Assembly (NCBI GenBank): GCA_963675955.2 | Contig: CAXXVR010000009.1 | Span: forward strand, 62,001-126,000 | Length of the DNA: 64,000 nucleotides | Source of the DNA: Desulfocicer sp963675955 | GTDB lineage: Bacteria; Desulfobacterota; Desulfobacteria; Desulfobacterales; Desulfobacteraceae | Direction of reading: 5' to 3' | Part shown: one piece after another, positions 17,657 through 25,883 of the stretch | Layout: each line of letters starts with the position of its first letter | Numbering within the stretch: the stretch's first letter is position 1 | The notes under the pieces: model-generated | The model's input: only the letters and a program-made list of their open reading frames with translations | Told to the model about the DNA's origin: nothing | The model's database searches: none | Translations under genes and position numbers: made by a program

Positions 17657-18331
17657 TTACAGTTTTGAAATCAATTCCTCGGTGACGGACTTAAGATCTT
17701 TTTCTCCCTGGAGGGTAAAGTACTTGACGCTGTCATCGGTTTTTGCAAGATCACGGAAATGGTAGGCGGATGCCAGGGTGCCGTCCACATCGTTGTAGTA
17801 AATGGAGTGTCTCTTATCGATGGCTGCTTCATCCTGGTCATCGGCTCTTTTGGTCAAAGGTCCACCGCATACCCGGCATTTATCTCCATTGGGTTTGATG
17901 GCATCAATGAAGATATTGTTGGGGTGGTTGTTGTCTTTTTCACACAGCCGTCGGCCCATGATGCGGTTTTTGGCAATCTGTCGATCCAGGAGCATTTCAA
18001 TGACATAGTCAAGTTTTATGCCAGCTTCTTTAAGGGAAGCGTCCAGTTTTTCCGCCTGTACCTTGTTTCTCGGAAAACCATCGAGGAGCCATCCATTTTT
18101 GCAGTCGTCCTGTTTTAAACGATCAAGAACCATGGGGATGGTGATGTCATCGGGAACCAGGTCACCTTTGTCAATGAAGGCTTTGGCCTGTTTGCCAAGC
18201 TCCGTGCCGCCTTTGATGTTTTCCCGGAAAATGGCACCGGATTCAATGTGGGCGATGTTGTACTTGTCTTTGAGAATTGAGCCCTGGGTACCTTTGCCAC
18301 TGCCGTTGGGTCCGAAAAAAATGATGTTCAT
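17657..18331 (-). CDS. adk: Adenylate kinase with metal-binding LID
   Basis: Catalyses ATP + AMP to 2 ADP in the cytoplasm. The 224 residues carry the P-loop GPNGSGKGT (7-15), the AMP-site segment ESGAIFREN, the DGFPRN motif (84-89), and a LID with C130, H136, C152 and C155 in place of the purely polar LID of E. coli. This Cys-His-Cys-Cys arrangement has nearly the same spacing as the metal site described in Desulfovibrio gigas adenylate kinase, which can hold zinc, cobalt or iron. A ribosome binding site, AGGAG, lies 7 bp before the ATG. The gene stands alone here rather than in the secY-adk-map ribosomal operon. Confidence 0.95.
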   Translation of the reverse strand: MNIIFFGPNGSGKGTQGSILKDKYNIAHIESGAIFRENIKGGTELGKQAKAFIDKGDLVPDDITIPMVLDRLKQDDCKNGWLLDGFPRNKVQAEKLDASLKEAGIKLDYVIEMLLDRQIAKNRIMGRRLCEKDNNHPNNIFIDAIKPNGDKCRVCGGPLTKRADDQDEAAIDKRHSIYYNDVDGTLASAYHFRDLAKTDDSVKYFTLQGEKDLKSVTEELISKL

Positions 18332-19170
18332 GGAATGCTCCTTTTATTGAATGTTAGTCTTACTATGGGTTTAAGGGGTTGACGCCCCGATTCGTCGCAT
18401 TGGATTTTTGGGCCTGATGGGGTTGCTGCACCTTGCTGCAGGTGATCAACGCAATCATCAAGATGCTGACCGGGGGTACCATGGGGTGAGTCTGGATGCT
18501 TTGAAATAAGACCTTTGCCCCGGTGCGCATACCTTAAGTATAAAAGTGGATGATGAATGTCAAGCCTTGGGGGTATGAAAAAATAATTATGGACAACAAT
18601 GGGGTGACTGTGTGGGTTAATTTCATGGCGTATGGATTTTATTTTAATCCATGGGACGCTTTTGCTTGACATTGCTGAAAAAGGGGTTTACATCATGGGG
18701 CGATGATACCCGTGGTATTTCTGCATGTATTGCCTGTCTTGCGGCAGTGGCATGGCAGGCTGCCGCAGGTGTTGTGTCAATGCTTTTCGTCGCCAAGCCA
18801 TTTCATGTGTCAGCGGTCCAGCGATTGTCAACACGCTTTTAAGGCGCTCTGCCCGAATGTTTCATGTCTTTAAACAGTGAGCGTGTCTGAAAATAATAAT
18901 AAATACCATTTTCTTTCTTGGAAACAGATTGCTCCAGCAGCATATCACCCATGCCAATTAAACCGTTTCGATTCAAACACCCATCTGTTTTATTCTTTTT
19001 CTTCTTCAGGTTTGCCTGTAACCTCCTTTGCGTTCTCACAATTTTGATGTGTGAATCCAATGGAGTCGGAGCCTGATATTTGGTTTGCATGGAGATGAAG
19101 TTGCCATGTGTAAGGAAGGGGTGGCGTTTTTTTGTGCAGGTCTGGTCCGGGAGAATATCGGGGAATAAGT
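18332..19170. other. Intergenic stretch without a supported gene
   Basis: About 840 bp between the divergent adk and rho genes. Three short open frames occur (18328-18672 minus, 18651-18842 plus, 18839-19090 minus), but none has a convincing ribosome binding site, a family motif or neighbour-like codon use. A GC-rich hairpin, TGCGGCAG/CTGCCGCA, lies at 18740-18767. The region must hold the promoters of adk and rho; an unrecognised small RNA is possible. Confidence 0.4.
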
Positions 19171-19212
19171 ATGATTAAACAATTTTACGGGGTATGTTTC
19201 CATGAATCTTGA
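19171..19212 (+). CDS. Possible 13-residue leader peptide overlapping rho
   Basis: A tiny frame, ATG at 19171 to TGA at 19212, would encode MIKQFYGVCFHES. It has a GGGGA ribosome-binding-like sequence six bases upstream. It overlaps the rho start (19202) in another frame, a layout seen in translational coupling. In E. coli, rho also has a short upstream leader. The evidence is position only. Confidence 0.3.
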   Translation: MIKQFYGVCFHES

Positions 19213-20449
19213 AGAGTTAAAGCGGATGAAGATGAGCGAGTTGACCAAGCTTGCCAAGAAGTACAATATCACAGGGGTGGGTGGTGTAAAGAAACAGGAG
19301 CTTATCTTTGCCCTTCTCCAGGCAGCCATAGAGGAAAGTGGTCAAATTTATGGAGAGGGTACCCTTGAGATTCTTCCCGACGGTTTTGGCTTTTTAAGGG
19401 CACCGGATTATAATTATCTGCCTGGTCCCGATGATATTTATGTGTCTCCTTCCCAGATACGGCGTTTTAACCTCAGAACCGGCGATACCATTTCCGGCCA
19501 GGTACGCCAGCCCAAGGATTCAGAGCGGTATTTTGCCCTTCTCAAAGTGGAGGCTGTTAACTTTGAAAACCCGGAACTTGCCGCTGAAACTATCCTGTTT
19601 GACAATCTGACCCCCCTTTATCCGGATCGTAAAATGAACCTTGCGGCACGTCCGGACAACTATTCCACCCGCATCATAGATCTTATGTCCCCCATAGGGT
19701 TTGGCCAACGCGGACTCATCGTTTCCCCACCCCGATCCGGTAAAACCATGCTGTTGAAAAACATTGCCAACAGCATGATTGCAGCCCATGAGCATATTGT
19801 TCCCATGATTCTGCTCATTGATGAGCGTCCGGAAGAGGTCACGGACATGGCACGCTCTGTGGACGCCGAGGTGATCAGCTCCACCTTTGATGAGCCATCG
19901 GAACGTCATGTACAGGTGGCGGAAATGGTTATTGAAAAGGCCAAACGTATTGTGGAGCAGGGGCATGATGTGGTGATTTTGCTGGACAGTATCACCCGCC
20001 TTGCCAGGGCTTATAACTCTGTGATGCCCCCGTCTGGAAAGATTTTATCAGGTGGTGTGGACTCCAACGCCCTGGATCGGCCCAAGCGGTTTTTCGGGGC
20101 TGCCAGGAACATAGAAGAGGGGGGCAGTCTGACCATTATTGCCACTGCTTTGATTGATACCGGCAGTCGCATGGACGAGGTGATTTTTGAAGAGTTCAAG
20201 GGTACGGGTAACATGGAGCTGGTCCTGGATCGCAAACTTGCGGACCGGCGTATTTTCCCGGCCATCAATATTAATAAATCCGGTACCCGTAAGGAAGAAC
20301 TGCTGCTGGATGACATCACACTCAACCGTGTCTGGATCCTGAGAAAACTGCTTTCCAGTTTAAATTCTGTGGACAGTATGTCTTTTTTGCTTGAAAAAAT
20401 GGAAGGAACAGAGGATAATAAAGAATTTCTTGACTCAATGAACTCGTAA
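19202..20449 (+). CDS. rho: Transcription termination factor Rho
   Basis: Hexameric RNA-dependent ATPase/helicase that ends transcription and enforces transcription-translation coupling. The 415 residues begin with the Rho_N helical domain (1-42, MNLEELKRMKMSELTKLAK), followed by the OB/cold-shock RNA-binding domain (about 50-120, DGFGFLRAPDYNYLPGPDD) and the RecA-like motor. The motor has P-loop SPPRSGKT (about 173-180), LLIDERPEEVTDM and the DSITRLARAYN Q-loop region, with the R-loop beyond. The length is the standard 415-420. It is followed after 44 bp by rpmE, as in many proteobacteria. Confidence 0.97.
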   Translation: MNLEELKRMKMSELTKLAKKYNITGVGGVKKQELIFALLQAAIEESGQIYGEGTLEILPDGFGFLRAPDYNYLPGPDDIYVSPSQIRRFNLRTGDTISGQVRQPKDSERYFALLKVEAVNFENPELAAETILFDNLTPLYPDRKMNLAARPDNYSTRIIDLMSPIGFGQRGLIVSPPRSGKTMLLKNIANSMIAAHEHIVPMILLIDERPEEVTDMARSVDAEVISSTFDEPSERHVQVAEMVIEKAKRIVEQGHDVVILLDSITRLARAYNSVMPPSGKILSGGVDSNALDRPKRFFGAARNIEEGGSLTIIATALIDTGSRMDEVIFEEFKGTGNMELVLDRKLADRRIFPAININKSGTRKEELLLDDITLNRVWILRKLLSSLNSVDSMSFLLEKMEGTEDNKEFLDSMNS

Positions 20450-20493
20450 TCTACGGGAAAGTGTAAAGATAAAATATTTAAGGAGTGGTAAAT

Positions 20494-20718
20494 ATGAAAA
20501 AAGAGATTCATCCGGAATATAAGCGGACAACGGCATCCTGTGCCTGTGGCAATGTGCTGGAGGTGGGTTCCACCAAAGAAAATATAAAGGTGGAAATCTG
20601 TGCCGCATGTCATCCATTTTTCACCGGTAAGCAAAAACTTGTGGACACTGCAGGACGTATTGATCGTTTCCGGAAAAAATATGCTGGTTTTGATGCAGTG
20701 GCTGCATCAAAAAAATAG
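20494..20718 (+). CDS. rpmE: 50S ribosomal protein L31 (zinc form)
   Basis: Ribosomal protein of 74 residues. It is the zinc-binding type: C16 and C18 (CACGN) with C36 and C39 (CAACHPF). The C-terminus has the RIDRFRKKY helix that bridges the ribosomal subunits. I choose the ATG at 20494, six bases after AGGAGTGG, over an in-frame GTG-type start at 20485. It follows rho and is separated from prfA by a hairpin. Confidence 0.96.
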   Translation: MKKEIHPEYKRTTASCACGNVLEVGSTKENIKVEICAACHPFFTGKQKLVDTAGRIDRFRKKYAGFDAVAASKK

Positions 20719-20734
20719 TTTTGTTTAATCAGAT

Positions 20735-20773
20735 AAGGGGGGAATCAGGCCAGTGGTCTGATTTCCCCTTTGA
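20735..20773 (+). terminator. Hairpin between rpmE and prfA
   Basis: Arms AAGGGGGGAATCAG (20735-20748) and CTGATTTCCCCTTT (20758-20771) with one mismatch and a 9-base loop. The T run is short, so it may act as a partial terminator or mRNA stabiliser inside the rho-rpmE-prfA-prmC unit. Confidence 0.55.
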
Positions 20774-20784
20774 GTTTAAGGGCC

Positions 20785-21849
20785 ATGATAAATAAATTAC
20801 AGGGTATTGAAGAGCGTTTTATAAAATTGGAGCGGCTCCTGAGTGATCCTGAGGTTATCGGGGATCAGGTTCGTTATCAAAAGTGCCTTAAGGAGCATGG
20901 AGAGTTGACCCGGGTGGTCACCGCCTTTCGTGAGTACAAGGAAGTCAGGGCAGAACTTGCCGATGCCCGGGAACTGCTCAAGGATGATGACCCGGATATT
21001 CAGGAGATGGCCAGAGAAGAGATCGCTTCACTTACCCGATCCATGGCCGCCCTTGAAAAGGAAGTAAAGGTGCTGCTGGTGCCCAAAGATCCCCGGGATG
21101 ATAAAAATGTGATTCTGGAAATCCGTGCCGGCACAGGTGGTGAGGAGGCCGGTCTTTTTGCTGCGGATCTGTTTCGCATGTATTCACGGTTTGCGGAATC
21201 CAGGAACTGGATCGTTGAGATCATTGACAGCAGCATGGCCCATGCCGGTGGGTTCAAGGAAGTGGTGTGCATGATCCGGGGCAGGGGGGCCTTCAGCAGT
21301 TTTAAATTTGAAAGCGGTATTCACCGGGTGCAGCGGGTGCCGGAAACAGAGGCCCAGGGCCGGGTACATACCTCTGCGGTTACGGTGGCAGTGCTGCCCG
21401 AGGCCGAGGATGTGGAGCTGGATCTTAATCCCAGTGACGTCAAAGTGGATGTTTTCCGGGCATCGGGTCCCGGTGGTCAGTCGGTGAATACCACCGATTC
21501 TGCAGTGCGGGTGACCCATCTGCCCACGGGTATCATCGCCACCTGTCAGGATGAAAAGTCCCAGATCAAAAACAAGATCCAGGCCATGAAGGTTTTAAAG
21601 GCCCGTATCCTGGATGCCATGGTGCGGGAGCAGGAAGATAAACGGGCTGCAGAGAGAAAGGGACAGGTGGGTACCGGTGATCGAAGTGGTCGCATTCGTA
21701 CCTATAATTATCCCCAGGGCCGCATGACCGATCATCGCATCGGGCTTACCCTGTACCGTCTGGAGCAGATCATGGCCGGAGATATTCAGGAGATCATTGA
21801 CGAGCTGACCACAAATCACCAGGCCCAGTTGATGAAGGAGACTCAGTAA
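20785..21849 (+). CDS. prfA: Peptide chain release factor 1
   Basis: Class I release factor for UAA/UAG stops. The 354 residues have the N-terminal helical domain, the PETEAQGRVHTS region that holds the RF1 tripeptide recognition area, and the catalytic GPGGQSVN loop containing the universal GGQ (near residue 233). Its glutamine is the target of PrmC, encoded immediately downstream. I start at ATG 20785 (MINKLQG), preceded by TAAGGG; a TTG five codons earlier lies inside the preceding hairpin and is less likely. It ends 6 bp before prmC. Confidence 0.95.
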   Translation: MINKLQGIEERFIKLERLLSDPEVIGDQVRYQKCLKEHGELTRVVTAFREYKEVRAELADARELLKDDDPDIQEMAREEIASLTRSMAALEKEVKVLLVPKDPRDDKNVILEIRAGTGGEEAGLFAADLFRMYSRFAESRNWIVEIIDSSMAHAGGFKEVVCMIRGRGAFSSFKFESGIHRVQRVPETEAQGRVHTSAVTVAVLPEAEDVELDLNPSDVKVDVFRASGPGGQSVNTTDSAVRVTHLPTGIIATCQDEKSQIKNKIQAMKVLKARILDAMVREQEDKRAAERKGQVGTGDRSGRIRTYNYPQGRMTDHRIGLTLYRLEQIMAGDIQEIIDELTTNHQAQLMKETQ

Positions 21850-21855
21850 AGGGCC

Positions 21856-22767
21856 ATGGCAGAAGACAGACAGCGGGTGTGGACCCTGCTTGACACGATG
21901 ACATGGACGATCTCCTATTTTAAGGACAGGGGCGTGGACAGTCCCCGGCTCACCGCGGAGATCCTCATGTGTCACTGCCTGGCCATGGATCGGCTGTCCC
22001 TTTACCTGGAGTATGATCGCCCTTTAAATCCCGAAGAGCTGGGTTGTTATAAAGCCCTTATAAAAAGACGACTTCAGGGAGAACCGGTGGCATATATCAC
22101 TGGGAAAAAAGGATTCTGGGACATTGAGGTGACGGTTTCACCCCGGGTGCTGATCCCCCGACCGGATACAGAAACCCTCATGGAAACTGCCCTGTCAACC
22201 ATAAAAAAGATTCAGGATATGCAGGAGGGGCAGCATCCTTTGAAAATCCTGGAGCTTGGATCCGGTTCCGGAGCTCTGATTATTTCCCTTGCACGGGCCA
22301 TGCCCGGACATCAATATGTGGCTGTGGATGTGTCACCGGATGCGGCGGCCATCACCTTTGAAAATGCCCGGAGCCTTGATTGTGTTCCCGGGGTGTCTGT
22401 TGTATCAGGTTCATGGTTTGATCCCTTTGCCGTGGACGTCCGGTTTGATGTGATGGTGTCAAATCCTCCCTATATCCCCACCCGGGACATCGACGATCTT
22501 GTCCCTGAAATCAGCCAATATGAGCCCCGGCTGGCCCTTGATGGCGGGCAGGATGGTCTTGGTTGTATAAAAGAAATCCTTTTTCGAGCTCCGGAACACC
22601 TTGTGCCCGGTGGGGTACTTCTTTTAGAGACCGGGTTTGACCAGTGTCCGGCCCTGGAATCCCTTGTTAAAACCCTGCCTTCTTATGAAGATTTTCAATC
22701 CATCAAAGATGAGGCCGGGCATCACCGGGTGGTGAAGATTAAAAAAAGAATTGATAAAAAGACCTGA
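21856..22767 (+). CDS. prmC: Release-factor glutamine methyltransferase
   Basis: SAM-dependent enzyme that methylates the GGQ glutamine of RF1/RF2. The 303 residues include the N-terminal helical RF-binding domain (about 1-90, with YITGKKGFWDIEVTV and VLIPRPDTE) and a Rossmann domain with LELGSGSGAL (motif I, near 131-140). The substrate-glutamine motif NPPYIP is near residue 203. It directly follows prfA, its substrate, which makes the assignment firm. Some 165 bp separate it from rpsB. Confidence 0.95.
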   Translation: MAEDRQRVWTLLDTMTWTISYFKDRGVDSPRLTAEILMCHCLAMDRLSLYLEYDRPLNPEELGCYKALIKRRLQGEPVAYITGKKGFWDIEVTVSPRVLIPRPDTETLMETALSTIKKIQDMQEGQHPLKILELGSGSGALIISLARAMPGHQYVAVDVSPDAAAITFENARSLDCVPGVSVVSGSWFDPFAVDVRFDVMVSNPPYIPTRDIDDLVPEISQYEPRLALDGGQDGLGCIKEILFRAPEHLVPGGVLLLETGFDQCPALESLVKTLPSYEDFQSIKDEAGHHRVVKIKKRIDKKT

Positions 22768-22932
22768 TTTTGATATAGCAGTCGGGATTTACATCCGGGC
22801 CTGATTTCTATGCGCACCGGATAACAACTCACACCCCCGGACCCGCCATGGGGTGCTGTCCCCCTGGGACGGTCTGTGTCGGGAATGACAGGGGTGGTGG
22901 AAAAACAATATTAAGATAAACGGAGAAACAAC

Positions 22933-23772
22933 ATGGTAGACATCTCAATGCGTGAACTGCTGGAAGCTGGTGTTCATTTCGGACACCAGACCCGTCGCTG
23001 GAATCCCAAGATGAAAAAGTACATCTTTGGTGCCAGAAACGGTATTTATATTATTGACCTTCAGCAGACGGTGAAGATGTTCAAGACTGCCGTTGATTTT
23101 ATCAGCGATGTGGCCGCCGAAGGCAAACAGATTCTGTTTGTGGGGACCAAAAAACAGGCCCGGGAATCCATTTACGAAGAAGCCAACAGGGCGGAGACTT
23201 ATTATGTCCAGAACCGCTGGCTGGGCGGCATGCTCACCAATTTCCAGACCATTAAAAAGAACATTAACCGCCTGGAGTTCCTCAATACCATTGAAATGGA
23301 TGGCCGCATTGAAGAATATCCCAAAAAAGAGCGGGTCAAAATGGGTAAAGAGCGCACCAAGCTTGAAAATGATATAGGTGGTATCAGCAACATGAAAGGC
23401 CTCCCCGGTGCCATTTTTATCATTGATCCCAAAAATGAAGCCATTGCCGTACGTGAAGGAAAACGCCTGGGAATTCCCATTGTGGCGGTTGTGGATACCA
23501 ATTGTGATCCTGATGACATTGACTACGTGATCCCGGGTAATGATGATGCCATTCGATCCATTCGATTGTTTGCCAGTCGCGTTGCTGATGCCTGTGTGGA
23601 AGGCGCTGCCCGTTATGAAGAAAAACAGCAGGCAGGCAGGGATAAGGCAGAAGATGATGGCGAAATGGCCGCTGCCATGATGGAAGGTGAGGAACGCACC
23701 GTGGTTTCTGATGGCACCGACGGCCCTGTGGTGGAAAAAATAAAAAGACAAACTGCGGGTCAGGCAGAATAA
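22933..23772 (+). CDS. rpsB: 30S ribosomal protein S2
   Basis: Ribosomal protein of the 30S head/platform region. The 279 residues begin VDISMRELLEAGVHFGHQTRRWNP-like, with NRWLGGMLTNF and GLPGAIFIIDP, all classical S2 signatures. The C-terminus carries an acidic/lysine-rich extension of about 40 residues (EEKQQAGRDKAEDDG) beyond the E. coli core. The 165-nt region upstream may hold an autoregulatory leader, but I could not define a fold. It heads the rpsB-tsf-pyrH cluster found in most bacteria. Confidence 0.97.
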   Translation: MVDISMRELLEAGVHFGHQTRRWNPKMKKYIFGARNGIYIIDLQQTVKMFKTAVDFISDVAAEGKQILFVGTKKQARESIYEEANRAETYYVQNRWLGGMLTNFQTIKKNINRLEFLNTIEMDGRIEEYPKKERVKMGKERTKLENDIGGISNMKGLPGAIFIIDPKNEAIAVREGKRLGIPIVAVVDTNCDPDDIDYVIPGNDDAIRSIRLFASRVADACVEGAARYEEKQQAGRDKAEDDGEMAAAMMEGEERTVVSDGTDGPVVEKIKRQTAGQAE

Positions 23773-23784
23773 GGAGTTATAAAA

Positions 23785-24381
23785 ATGGCAGACATTACAG
23801 CAACAATGGTCAAGGAGCTTCGTGATCAGACCGGATCAGGGATGATGGATTGTAAAAAAGCCCTGGTGGAAACCGATGGAAATGTGGAAAAAGCCCTGGA
23901 TTTCTTAAGGAAAAAAGGACTTGCCAAGGCCCAGAAACGGGCAGGTCGTGCCACATCTGAAGGCATCATTTACTCCTATATCCATGCCGGATCTAAGTTG
24001 GGTGTACTGGTTGAAATCAACTGCGAGTCAGACTTTGTGGCAAAGACAGAAGATTTCATAGAATTTGCCAAGAATGTGGCCATGCACATTGCCGCAGCTA
24101 ATCCCGTTGGACTGAATCCCGAAGATATTCCCCAGGAAGTTGTGGATCGGGAGCGCACCATTTATCGTGCCCAGGCTCTGGAACAGGGAAAACCTGAAAA
24201 CATCGTGGATAAAATTGTAGATGGTCAGGTTCAGAAATTCTATAAAGATTCCTGTCTGCTCAGCCAGCCCTATATTCGGGATCCCAAGAAAAGTGTGGCG
24301 GAAATGACCACTGAAGCCATCGGCAAGATTGGTGAGAATATTCAAATCAAACGATTTGTCCGCTTTCAATTAGGAGAGTAA
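23785..24381 (+). CDS. tsf: Elongation factor Ts
   Basis: Nucleotide exchange factor for EF-Tu. The 198 residues include the UBA-like N-terminal domain with VKELRDQTGSGMMDCKKAL and the ESDFVAKTEDF segment that contacts EF-Tu. At 198 residues it is the short single-core form, without the duplicated core and coiled coil of the 283-residue E. coli protein. It lies 12 bp after rpsB and 4 bp before pyrH, so these are co-transcribed. Confidence 0.97.
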   Translation: MADITATMVKELRDQTGSGMMDCKKALVETDGNVEKALDFLRKKGLAKAQKRAGRATSEGIIYSYIHAGSKLGVLVEINCESDFVAKTEDFIEFAKNVAMHIAAANPVGLNPEDIPQEVVDRERTIYRAQALEQGKPENIVDKIVDGQVQKFYKDSCLLSQPYIRDPKKSVAEMTTEAIGKIGENIQIKRFVRFQLGE

Positions 24382-24385
24382 AATC

Positions 24386-25114
24386 ATGGCCGGGAAACCT
24401 GAATTTCAAAGAGTTCTTATCAAGCTCAGCGGAGAAGCCCTCATGGGAGACCAGGGATTTGGCATTCAACCTGAGATGATTAATTTTGTGGCTGCAGAAG
24501 TGGCCAAGGTGCATAATCTTGGAGTCCAGGTTTCCATGGTGGTGGGAGGCGGCAATATTTTCCGGGGAATTGCCGGCAGTTCTGCCGGCATGGACCGGGC
24601 CGCCGCCGACAATATGGGCATGCTGGCCACGGTGATCAACAGCCTTGCCCTGGCAGATGCCCTGGAGAAACAAGGTATTCCCACCCGGGTACAGTCTGCT
24701 CTGTCCATGGATCAGGTGGCGGAACCCTTTATTCGTCTGAAGGCCGTACGGCATCTTGAAAAGGGCCGTGCAGTTATCTTTGCCGCCGGCACCGGTAATC
24801 CTTATTTCACCACGGATACCGCAGCGGTGCTCCGGGCAAAGGAGATAAAGGCCCAGATTCTGTTCAAGGCCACCAAGGTGGATGGGGTGTATGACAAAGA
24901 CCCTGTCGTACATGAGGATGCGGCGTTTATTTCTGAAATTTCCTACATGGAGGTGCTGGAACAGCAGCTCCATGTCATGGATATGACGGCCATTTCCCTT
25001 GCCATGGATAACAATCTTCCCCTGCAGGTATTTGATCTTCACCAGGAGAACAATATGCTGTCGGCCGTGTGCGGTGAAGGGGTGGGTACCCGTATTTATG
25101 GTACTCAAGTCTGA
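24386..25114 (+). CDS. pyrH: Uridylate kinase
   Basis: Bacterial UMP kinase of the amino acid kinase fold, which makes UDP for nucleotide and cell-wall precursor supply. The 242 residues contain the phosphate-binding LIKLSGEALMGD start, VGGGNIFRG, the UMP-site segment AADNMGMLATVINSLAL, and TGNPYFTTDTAA near residue 134. Feedback by UTP and activation by GTP are known for the family. It is third in the rpsB-tsf-pyrH unit; frr follows only after a 200-bp gap containing a palindromic element. Confidence 0.97.
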   Translation: MAGKPEFQRVLIKLSGEALMGDQGFGIQPEMINFVAAEVAKVHNLGVQVSMVVGGGNIFRGIAGSSAGMDRAAADNMGMLATVINSLALADALEKQGIPTRVQSALSMDQVAEPFIRLKAVRHLEKGRAVIFAAGTGNPYFTTDTAAVLRAKEIKAQILFKATKVDGVYDKDPVVHEDAAFISEISYMEVLEQQLHVMDMTAISLAMDNNLPLQVFDLHQENNMLSAVCGEGVGTRIYGTQV

Positions 25115-25141
25115 TCAATCCTTGAATTAAAAAAAATGGAC

Positions 25142-25301
25142 TTGATCACAACATCGGCCATCTTGTTGAGGGGGCAGGTTTACGCTATTGGCATTATCGT
25201 TGGTTTTTGTGTTTGCACAGGTTGTTAAAAGATAACGCCAATAATACAAGCCTGAACCCTTTGATTTAATACTTATAACAAGTGGTCCATGCTATGATCA
25301 A
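25142..25301. repeat. Palindromic MITE-like element, copy 1
   Basis: About 160 bp between pyrH and frr with imperfect inverted ends: TTGATCACAACATCGG... on the left, and TTGATCATAGCATGG... when the right end is read on the other strand. An inner pair of arms (TATTGGCATTATC with GATAACGCCAATA) would extend the RNA hairpin. It matches the reverse complement of 35631-35789 along its whole length, with a few indels. No open reading frame is involved. Confidence 0.7.
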
Positions 25302-25325
25302 ACCCAAAAAAGGGGTGTGCTGATT

Positions 25326-25883
25326 ATGATAAAAGAAGTGATGCAGGAAACAAAGGACCGTATGGAAAAAACGGTCAAGGCCCTTAAAAAAGATATGAAA
25401 CGGGTCCGCACCGGAAGAGCCTCCATGAGTATGCTTGACAGTGTAAAGGTGGACTATTACGGTACATTAACCCCCCTGGCACAGATGGCCTCCATTGCCA
25501 TTCCGGAAAGTCGGCTAATCACCGTGCAACCCTGGGATGTTTCTGCCATCAAAGAGGTGGAAAAGGGTATCTTAAAGGCAAATCTTGGATTGACACCTTC
25601 CAGTGACGGCAAGATTGTGCGGATTTCCATTCCCCCCCTCACCGAAGACCGCAGAAAGGAAATTGCCAAAAGCACTCGCCTGGTGTGTGAAGAGTTTAAG
25701 GTAGCCATCCGCAACATCCGTCGGGATTCCAATGAGAATCTGAAGTCCCTGCAAAAGGATGGAGATATTTCAGAGGATGATAGTTTCAAGGGTCAGAAAC
25801 AGATCCAGGAACTCACCGATGAATATGTCATCGCTGTGGACAAGATCTATCAGGACAAGGAGAAGGAAATCCTTGAAGTCTGA
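25326..25883 (+). CDS. frr: Ribosome recycling factor
   Basis: Splits post-termination ribosomes together with EF-G. The 185 residues have the long three-helix bundle, with the RTGRASMSMLDSVKVDYYG signature near the N-terminus and DRRKEIAKSTRLVCEE in the tail helix. I prefer the ATG at 25326 (MIKEVMQ), about 11 bases after AAGGGG, over a GTG at 25317 that sits too close to that site. It normally belongs to the rpsB-tsf-pyrH-frr cluster; here the palindromic element has been inserted before it. It overlaps the uppS start. Confidence 0.96.
   Translation: MIKEVMQETKDRMEKTVKALKKDMKRVRTGRASMSMLDSVKVDYYGTLTPLAQMASIAIPESRLITVQPWDVSAIKEVEKGILKANLGLTPSSDGKIVRISIPPLTEDRRKEIAKSTRLVCEEFKVAIRNIRRDSNENLKSLQKDGDISEDDSFKGQKQIQELTDEYVIAVDKIYQDKEKEILEV

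Noticed and set aside
18839..19090. Possible 83-residue gene on the minus strand (MQTKYQAPTPL...)
   Set aside because: No ribosome binding site, family motif or conserved neighbour could be seen; I could not support it as a gene or transposase relic.
20770..20784. TTG start of prfA at 20770
   Set aside because: It lies in the arm of the rpmE-prfA hairpin; the ATG at 20785 has a ribosome binding site and matches RF1 N-termini.
22768..22932. Autoregulatory S2 leader RNA before rpsB
   Set aside because: The region is long enough, but I could not find a consistent stem set by eye; only a covariance search could decide.
22945..23751. A 268-residue open frame opposite rpsB
   Set aside because: It is the antisense shadow of a certain ribosomal protein gene, and its composition (many His, Phe and Asn) is not protein-like.
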